Below, one piece after another: positions 1 through 7,294 of a DNA stretch of 7,294 bases. A program made the translations under genes and the position numbers. A model generated the notes under the pieces. That model saw only the letters and a list, made by a program, of their open reading frames with translations. It had not been told where the DNA came from and made no database searches. Position 1 is the stretch's first letter. Each line of letters starts with the position of its first letter. The stretch is from Betaproteobacteria bacterium (GTDB lineage: Bacteria; Pseudomonadota; Gammaproteobacteria; Burkholderiales; SG8-39), in NCBI GenBank assembly GCA_005888925.1, contig VBCP01000044.1, positions 1-7,294 on the forward strand, read 5' to 3'.

Positions 1-2
1 TC

Positions 3-548
3 GCGAACCTGAAGCATGCGCGTGCGATGGTGATCGGCACCACGGGTTTTTCAACCCGCCAAAAGAAAGGCATCGCCGAGGCTGCGCAGCGCATTCCCAT
101 CGTGATGGCGGCGAACTTCGCGGTCGGCGTGAACGCCGCCTACAAGCTTGCCGAGACCGCGGCGCGGATCCTCGGCGACGGCTACGACGTCGAGATCCTC
201 GAGGCGCACCATCGGCACAAGGTGGACGCGCCTTCGGGCACCGCGCTCAAGCTCGGCGAAGTCGTCGCGCAGGCGCTCGGGCGCAAGCTCCCCGAGGTCG
301 CCCGCCACGGCCGCGAAGGCGAAACCGGCGAGCGGCCGGCGAGCGAGATCGGCTTCCACGCCATCCGCGGCGGCGACATCGTCGGCGAGCACACCGTGCT
401 CTTCGCCGGCCTGGGCGAGCGCGTCGAGATCACCGTGCGCTCCCAAAGCCGGATGACCTATGCGGTGGGTGCGTTGCGCGCGGCGAAGTGGCTCCGAGGC
501 AAGCCCGCGGGGCTCTACGACATGTTCGACGTGCTGGGCCTGCGATGA
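3..548 (+). CDS. dapB: 4-hydroxy-tetrahydrodipicolinate reductase, 5'-truncated by window edge
   Basis: DapB reduces 4-hydroxy-tetrahydrodipicolinate with NAD(P)H in the cytoplasm, a step toward diaminopimelate and lysine. The reading frame is open from base 3 and the true start lies upstream. About 181 residues are visible, against roughly 270 for the family, so the N-terminal dinucleotide-binding glycine motif (about 90 residues) is missing. Visible signatures are VIGTTGF at nt 30-50 and the family hallmark HHRHKVDAPSGTA at nt 207-245, which carries the catalytic histidine pair and lysine (codons 207-212 and 219-221). The segment GDIVGEHT follows, and the gene ends in a typical LYDMFDVLGL tail. 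The first ATG in the window (27) is internal and is not a start. The TGA stop (546-548) overlaps the ATG of the next gene (545), implying co-transcription and coupled translation. No lesion is seen in the visible part. Confidence 0.96.
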   Translation, partial: ANLKHARAMVIGTTGFSTRQKKGIAEAAQRIPIVMAANFAVGVNAAYKLAETAARILGDGYDVEILEAHHRHKVDAPSGTALKLGEVVAQALGRKLPEVARHGREGETGERPASEIGFHAIRGGDIVGEHTVLFAGLGERVEITVRSQSRMTYAVGALRAAKWLRGKPAGLYDMFDVLGLR

Positions 549-2239
549 GAATTGCCTGTGGCGCGCTCGCGGCGCTGCTCGCGGGTGCGGCGCTGGCCCA
601 GGCGCCCGCGGGCACCAGCGAAGTGACGGCCGACGGCTGCAAGCTCTATCTGCCGCAGTCCGAAGCGAGGGGCGCCTCGCGCATCCGCTGGAGCGGCCAG
701 TGCAAGGACGGATTGGCCGAAGGGCGCGGCGTGGTGCGCATCTACAGCGGCGGCAAGATCAGCCGCGTCTCGGAAACCACGTTCGCCGCCGGCAAGATCA
801 GCACCGCGGGCGAGTCGTACTTCATCCGCGGCGGCGACGCGATGCGCAGCCGCGGCGGCGACGCGCTGCAGGTCGCGGCCTCCGAGCTGCCGACCTGGGC
901 GCTAGAGCTGGCGATGCTCGTGGAAGATCGACCGGTGCGCGCTCCGGCGCGTCCGGCACCTGCACCCGTTGCTAAGGCGCCTCCGTCGCCGGAGCAAAAG
1001 GCGGCCGCAGAAAAGGCGAGGGAGGACACGAAGAAAGCCGAGACGGAAAGACAGGCCGAGGCGCAGCAGTTGGCAGAAGCACAGAAACAGCGGGCGGAGG
1101 AGCAGCGCCTGGCAGAGGCGCAAAGGAAACAGGCCGAGGCGAAGGCTGCGGCCGAGAAGCGAGCGGCAGAGAAGACCGCGCAGGAAGCCGAGCGCAAGCG
1201 CCTGCAAGCCGAGAAGGAACGCACTGCCGCTGATGCGAAGGCCGCCGCCGAGAAGCGGGCTGCAGAGAAGGCGGCGCAGGACGTCGAGGCGAAGCGTCTG
1301 CAAGGCGAGAAGGAGCGGGCCTTAGCGGAAGCGAAAGCAGCGGCCGAGCGTGCCGCGGCCGCCGAGAAACTTGCCGCCGAGAAAGCGGCAGCGGAGACAA
1401 GGGCCGCAGCCGAGGCGAAAGCCGCGACCGAGGCAAAGGCGGCAGCTGACGCGAAAGCAGCCGCGGAAGCCAATGCTGCCGCTGAAGCCAAAGCGGCCGC
1501 GGAAGCGAAGGCTGCGGCCGATAAGCTGGCACTGGAGAAGATCGCGCAGCAGCAGGCGGCGCTCGCAGCAGCGAAGGCGGCCGCCGAAAAACCGAAGCTG
1601 CCGTACGTGCCGGGTCGCGGATTCGGCGACAGCGGATCGGGCGAGCCGATGCGCGGCGTCGTGACCTTCAAGCTCACCACCGACGAAGGGCGCGAGCTCG
1701 GCGTGGCAACGTTCGTCGCCGGAAAGGGTGAAGCCGCGATTCGGCAGAACGCGAATGCCCTCGCGTCCGTGTACGAGAAGGTTTCGCCCTTCAAGGCCAA
1801 GCTCCTCGAGCAGCCTGAGGTCGGCTCGCTCTGCAGCGGGCCCGGTTACGTGGTCGAGGCGCGCGTCACCTACCCGGGCGCGAAGAGCTATGGCTGGTAT
1901 GCCGGCTGCATGGGCGACGACATGGAAAAGGCGGCGAAAAGCATGCAGAGCCTCGAGGAACGGATGCACCGGGATTTCAAGGTCTCGGCGACCAGCTTCT
2001 GGGCGTACCAGTACCTGATCGTGGGCTATGTCGACGAGGCCAGCATTCGGGGGCGCGCCGAATACGACCGCGTGGCGCGGCCCGGACTTATGGCGCCCGG
2101 ACGCGTGATGGTCCTGTCCAAGCCCGAGCAGTGGGCCGAGTGCACGAGCGTCGTCAACAAGGACCCGAAGCTCAAGGACAAGCTCGGCTGCCTGCGCGAG
2201 GCCGTCGACAAGCTGAAGACGACGCTCGGGCTTCGCTAG
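545..2239 (+). CDS. Exported protein with MORN-like motif and TolA-like Ala/Lys/Glu-rich helix; function unknown
   Basis: This encodes 564 residues of unassigned function. I chose the ATG at 545 over the upstream in-frame ATG at 488. It overlaps the dapB stop by ATGA, and it places a signal peptide at the N-terminus (MRIACGALAALLAGAALAQA, cleavage probably near residue 18-20). Residues 30-115 form a small domain with one MORN-like motif (W49-V63, glycines at 51, 56, 60, 62) and a cysteine pair, C32 and C53. A Pro/Ala linker at about 130-148 follows. Residues 149-349 are almost entirely Ala, Lys, Glu, Gln and Arg and should form one long helix, as in TolA domain II. The C-terminal domain (about 352-564) has C430, C455, C533 and C549, so the mature protein has six cysteines that could form disulfides in an oxidising periplasm. 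The layout suggests a periplasm-spanning or cell-wall-associated protein. TolA homology is only compositional, and no transmembrane anchor remains if the signal peptide is cleaved. No Shine-Dalgarno is evident, consistent with coupling to dapB. Confidence 0.85.
   Translation: MRIACGALAALLAGAALAQAPAGTSEVTADGCKLYLPQSEARGASRIRWSGQCKDGLAEGRGVVRIYSGGKISRVSETTFAAGKISTAGESYFIRGGDAMRSRGGDALQVAASELPTWALELAMLVEDRPVRAPARPAPAPVAKAPPSPEQKAAAEKAREDTKKAETERQAEAQQLAEAQKQRAEEQRLAEAQRKQAEAKAAAEKRAAEKTAQEAERKRLQAEKERTAADAKAAAEKRAAEKAAQDVEAKRLQGEKERALAEAKAAAERAAAAEKLAAEKAAAETRAAAEAKAATEAKAAADAKAAAEANAAAEAKAAAEAKAAADKLALEKIAQQQAALAAAKAAAEKPKLPYVPGRGFGDSGSGEPMRGVVTFKLTTDEGRELGVATFVAGKGEAAIRQNANALASVYEKVSPFKAKLLEQPEVGSLCSGPGYVVEARVTYPGAKSYGWYAGCMGDDMEKAAKSMQSLEERMHRDFKVSATSFWAYQYLIVGYVDEASIRGRAEYDRVARPGLMAPGRVMVLSKPEQWAECTSVVNKDPKLKDKLGCLREAVDKLKTTLGLR
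1139..1330 (+). repeat. Tandem duplication of a 96-bp unit within the helical region
   Basis: Residues 199-230 (nt 1139-1234) and 231-262 (nt 1235-1330) of the exported protein are two adjacent 32-residue copies. Both begin AKAAAEKRAAEK and both contain KRLQ followed by EKER. The nucleotide copies have diverged, largely at third positions, so this is an old, selected duplication rather than a fresh slippage event. A third partial copy (AKAAAER) begins at 263. Confidence 0.8.
1385..1528 (+). repeat. Degenerate 18-bp repeats encoding AAAEAK-type hexapeptides
   Basis: Residues 281-328 of the exported protein can be read as eight consecutive hexapeptides of the form AAAEAK, with variants such as AATEAK, AAADAK and AAAEAN. 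The period is six residues, not the seven of a canonical coiled coil, and the unit has no large hydrophobic residue. It should form a charged alanine-rich helix rather than a tight dimeric coiled coil. Confidence 0.8.
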
Positions 2240-2261
2240 AACAGGGCGCGGCCGGTATAAT
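2232..2261 (+). promoter_or_regulatory. Probable sigma-70 promoter for carAB
   Basis: A perfect TATAAT lies at 2256-2261, 60 nt before the carA start and 17 nt after the stop of the preceding gene. The best -35 candidate is TTCGCT at 2232-2237 (18-nt spacing), which matches TTGACA at only three positions and lies in the last codons of the upstream gene. Transcription would start near 2268-2270, giving a leader of about 52 nt. The -10 is convincing and the -35 is weak, so an activator or extended contacts may contribute. A promoter here would give carAB expression independent of dapB. Confidence 0.55.
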
Positions 2262-2273
2262 TCCGGTCCGGGG

Positions 2274-2304
2274 AGCGGGAGGGGCGAAAGCCTTTCCCGC
2301 TTTT
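2274..2304 (+). terminator. Strong hairpin with GAAA loop and T run in the carA leader; terminator or attenuator-like
   Basis: The arms 2274-2285 (AGCGGGAGGGGC) and 2290-2301 (GCCTTTCCCGCT) pair over all 12 positions, with two G-U pairs. They enclose a GAAA (GNRA) tetraloop at 2286-2289 closed by C-G. A run TTTT (2301-2304) follows, overlapping the stem base. This is the shape of an intrinsic terminator, though the T run is short. It begins only about 5 nt after the predicted transcription start and ends 17 nt before the carA ATG. It could stop readthrough from dapB, attenuate carAB, or protect the mRNA 5' end. There is no room for a leader peptide or an upstream antiterminator between the predicted start and the stem. 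The 5' arm also holds a GGGAGGGG tract complementary to the 3' end of 16S rRNA, but it lies about 40 nt from the ATG, too far to act as the carA ribosome site. Confidence 0.6.
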
Positions 2305-2321
2305 CACATCCGCTTCAAGAA

Positions 2322-3446
2322 ATGACGCCCATCCAAGACGCTGCACTTCTCGCGCTTGCCGACGGGACGGTGTTCCGCGGCCGTTCGATCGGCGCCACGG
2401 GCGCTGCGGTCGGCGAAGTGGTGTTCAACACGGCGATGACCGGCTACCAGGAGATCCTCACCGATCCCTCCTACTGCCGCCAGATCGTCACCCTGACCTA
2501 TCCGCACATCGGCAACACCGGCGTGAATGACGAGGACCCGGAGTCGCCCCGCGTCTACGCCGAGGGCTTGATCGTGCGCGACGTGCCGCGGCTGCATTCG
2601 AGCTGGCGTGCGCGGACCGATCTCGGCTCGTATCTGCGCAAGCACAACATTCCTGGCATCGCCGACATCGACACGCGCAAGCTCACGCGCATCCTGCGCG
2701 AGAAGGGCGCGCAGAACGGCTGCTTGATGGCCGGGGAGATCGATGAACAGAAAGCCCTGGCCCAGGCGCGCGGCTTCGCGGGGCTCGCCGGGATGGATCT
2801 CGCCAAGGTCGTGAGCGTGCGCGAGCCCTATGAGTGGACCGAGGGCCATTGGGAACTGGGCAAGGGCTACCGCAAGATCGAGAATGCAAGCACCCATGTC
2901 GTCGCTTACGACTACGGCATCAAGCGCAACATCCTGCGGCTGCTCGCCGAGCGCGGCAGCCGCGTGACGGTGGTCCCCGCGAGCACGCCGGCGCGCGAAG
3001 TGCTGCGCATGAAGCCAGATGGCGTGTTCCTGTCGAACGGTCCGGGCGATCCGGAGCCTTGCGACTACGCGATCGAGGCGATCGGCGAGATCCTCGACGC
3101 GACGCAGCTGCCGGTGTTCGGCATCTGCCTGGGACATCAGCTGATGGGCCTCGCCTCCGGTGCCAAAACCCTGAAGATGAAGTTTGGCCACCACGGCGCC
3201 AATCACCCGGTGAAGGACCTCGAGACCGGGCAGGTGGTGATCACCAGCCAGAACCACGGCTTCGCGGTCGATCCTTCTTCAATATCGAAAAACCTCAGGC
3301 CGACGCACGTGTCGCTCTTCGACGGTTCCCTCCAGGCCTCGCCCGCACCGACCGCCCGGCGTTCTGCTTCCAGGGCCACCCCGAGGCGAGCCCGGGGCCG
3401 CACGACATCGGCTATCTCTTCGACCGCTTCGCAAAGCTGATGGGCG

Positions 3447-3460
<14 letters not shown>
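2322..3460 (+). CDS. carA: Carbamoyl-phosphate synthase small (glutaminase) subunit, frameshifted near 3335
   Basis: CarA hydrolyses glutamine and passes ammonia through a tunnel to CarB for carbamoyl phosphate synthesis. The start ATG at 2322 fits the family N-terminus, but only a weak AAGAA precedes it. Residues 1-150 form the CarA-specific N-terminal domain (VGEVVFNTAMTGYQEILTDP). Residues about 190-379 form the class I glutamine amidotransferase domain, with the nucleophile C269 in FGICLGHQ. As written, the frame fails after residue 338 (SLFDGSLQ) and stops at 3440, giving 372 residues with an unrelated tail. Adding one G at 3335-3336 restores GLARTDRPAF and QGHPEASPG. His and Glu then fall at positions 353 and 355, matching E. 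coli numbering, and the protein ends at 3460 with 379 residues (E. coli 382). The restored stop overlaps the carB start by 14 nt. If the shift is real, the protein lacks two of three catalytic-triad residues. I think sequence error is more likely. Confidence 0.93.
3335..3336 (+). other. Frameshift site in carA (one base missing)
   Basis: The sequence reads CTCCAGGCCTCGCCC, where the family expects Leu-Gln-Gly-Leu-Ala. A single extra G (CAGGGCCTC) restores the conserved continuation in the frame that is open to 3460. The loss of one G from a GGG run is typical of homopolymer consensus error, but it is equally a simple slippage mutation. Confidence 0.9.
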
Positions 3461-6485
<3,025 letters not shown>

Positions 6486-6489
<4 letters not shown>

Positions 6490-6953
6490 AAGCCCCCATG
6501 ACCCGGCGCGGCGCAGAGCTGCTGCGCAGCGAACTGCAACAGCTGAAGAACGTCGAGCGTCCGCGCAACTCGGCAGCCATTGCCGAAGCGCGCTCGCACG
6601 GTGATCTATCCGAGAACGCGGAATACGAGGCCGCCCGCAACCACCAGGGCATGATCGAGGCGCGGATCCGCGACATCGAGGCGAAGCTCGCCAACGCGCA
6701 GATCGTCGACCCGAAGCTGGTCGATGCCGAGGGCCGCTGCGTGTTCGGCGCCACCGTCGACATCGAGAGCGACGGCGAGCGCGCCACCTGGCAGATCGTC
6801 GGCGAGGACGAGGCCGACATCAAGGCCGGCCGCATCTCCTACTCCTCGCCGATCGGCAAGGCGCTCATCGGCAAGGAGTCCGGCGAGATCGTCAACGTCC
6901 AGACTCCCGGCGGCGTGAAGCGCTACGAGATCCTCGACGTACGCTACGAGTAG
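6486..6953 (+). CDS. greA: Transcription elongation factor GreA
   Basis: GreA enters the RNA polymerase secondary channel and stimulates cleavage of backtracked RNA. The ATG at 6486 gives 155 residues (family about 158) and starts MKAPMTRRGAELLRSEL, like family N-termini. It also overlaps the native carB stop by ATGA. Residues about 5-75 form the antiparallel coiled coil. Its tip holds GDLSENAEYEAA with acidic D40 and E43, equivalent to E. coli D41 and E44. Residues about 80-155 form the FKBP-like C-terminal domain (FGATVDI, SPIGKALIGK, TPGGVKRYEI). The gene looks complete and undamaged. Because of the carB lesion it lies in the same open frame as carB, so automated callers may miss it as a separate gene and report a fusion. 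No clear Shine-Dalgarno precedes the ATG, and translation is probably coupled to carB. Confidence 0.95.
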
Positions 6954-7294
6954 TCGGGGACTGAGCCCGAACTACTTCAGCACGGCGCTTTTGTCCGGTT
7001 GTCCTAGGTGAACGCCGCGGCGCAAGGCCGCAGTGCCGCCGAACCTTTGTGCCAACCAGTCTTTTTCGGCAGACTGAAAGCGGACATATAAGCGCCCAAG
7101 TCTCGATACAGCAGCAACAAGCCGACCGAGAAGCTATTAGTAGGCATTGCACGGCCCATTTTCTCGCCGACCAGAAGTTACCGGCTGCCCCGCTCGCGGC
7201 AATCTATCAGCAAGAGGTGCTAGCGCAGGAAACATGCAGTTGTGCCGCTGACCGCGTAACGTCCAATGACCTCCTTTCGAAGGCCATCGCCGTC
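6954..7294 (+). other. Non-coding region downstream of greA
   Basis: Stops occur in all forward frames and I recognise no gene, tRNA or insertion sequence. G+C by hand count is about 58%, clearly below the flanking genes, and two 60-nt blocks fall to 52-53%. Small elements seen are: a 5-bp stem TCGGG/CCCGA at 6954-6970, directly after the greA stop and not followed by a T run, so a poor terminator; a GCGGC/GCCGC hairpin at about 7017-7031; a CAGTCT/AGACTG inverted repeat at 7057-7076; and an imperfect direct repeat GCCGACC(G)AGAAG at 7121-7133 and 7166-7177. None is strong enough to assign a function. Confidence 0.6.

Noticed and set aside
488..547. Earlier start (ATG 488) for the exported protein
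   Set aside because: It would add 19 residues inside dapB and bury the signal peptide; the ATG at 545 gives a standard export signal and an ATGA overlap.
742..1800. Long minus-strand open frame (352 residues) opposite the exported protein
   Set aside because: It is Ala/Ser-rich and antiparallel to a low-complexity GCN/AAG/GAG coding region, whose composition removes stop codons on the other strand. It has no family motif.
2304..3257. Minus-strand open frame opposite carA (317 residues)
   Set aside because: The plus strand is unambiguous CarA; the reverse frame is a high-G+C shadow with no recognisable domain.
7057..7076. CAGTCT/AGACTG inverted repeat as a terminator for greA
   Set aside because: Only 6 bp with an 8-nt loop, about 100 nt from the stop, and the T run lies in the loop rather than after the stem.
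7004..7087. Minus-strand 27-codon frame beginning MSAFSLPKKTGWHKG
   Set aside because: Very short, with no Shine-Dalgarno and no family I can name; not supportable as a gene.
6892..7152. Minus-strand 86-residue open frame at the 3' end of the window
   Set aside because: It overlaps the end of greA, has no recognisable motif, has Arg/Ser-rich shadow composition and shows no ribosome site.

Overview
The window suggests a GC-rich (about two-thirds G+C by eye) betaproteobacterium, probably an uncultivated or draft-assembled one. The gene order dapB - (one extra gene) - carA - carB - greA, all on the + strand, is the usual betaproteobacterial arrangement. The CarB linker between its two halves is also shorter than in E. 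coli, in the way I associate with that class.

Layout. Bases 1-548 hold the 3' two-thirds of dapB (lysine/diaminopimelate pathway). An ATGA overlap leads into a 564-residue exported protein of unknown function (545-2239). It has a signal peptide, one MORN-like motif, a ~200-residue Ala/Lys/Glu-rich helix of TolA type and a C-terminal domain I do not recognise. An 82-nt gap carries a clear -10 box and a strong GNRA-loop hairpin followed by a T run, placing a promoter and a possible attenuator just before carA (2322-3460). carB starts inside the end of carA (3447), and its original stop (6489) overlaps the greA start (6486-6953) by ATGA. The last 341 nt are non-coding, with lower G+C.

How they work together. 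CarA and CarB form glutamine-dependent carbamoyl-phosphate synthetase, feeding pyrimidine and arginine synthesis. DapB feeds lysine and peptidoglycan precursors. GreA rescues backtracked RNA polymerase. The extra gene is joined to dapB by translational overlap and probably acts in the envelope.

The main oddity is that both carbamoyl-phosphate synthetase genes are damaged as written. carA lacks one base near 3335, so the frame is lost before the catalytic His and Glu. carB lacks 24 codons at about 5750 (a conserved active-site loop) and roughly 110 nt at about 6402. The second carB lesion shifts the frame so that carB reads straight through into greA, giving an apparent 1168-residue CarB-GreA fusion. 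All lesions are losses, and the surrounding codons look fully conserved. I therefore think assembly or consensus error is more likely than real decay, but recent inactivation with pyrimidine/arginine auxotrophy cannot be excluded from sequence alone. I found no mobile element, CRISPR array, tRNA or rRNA.
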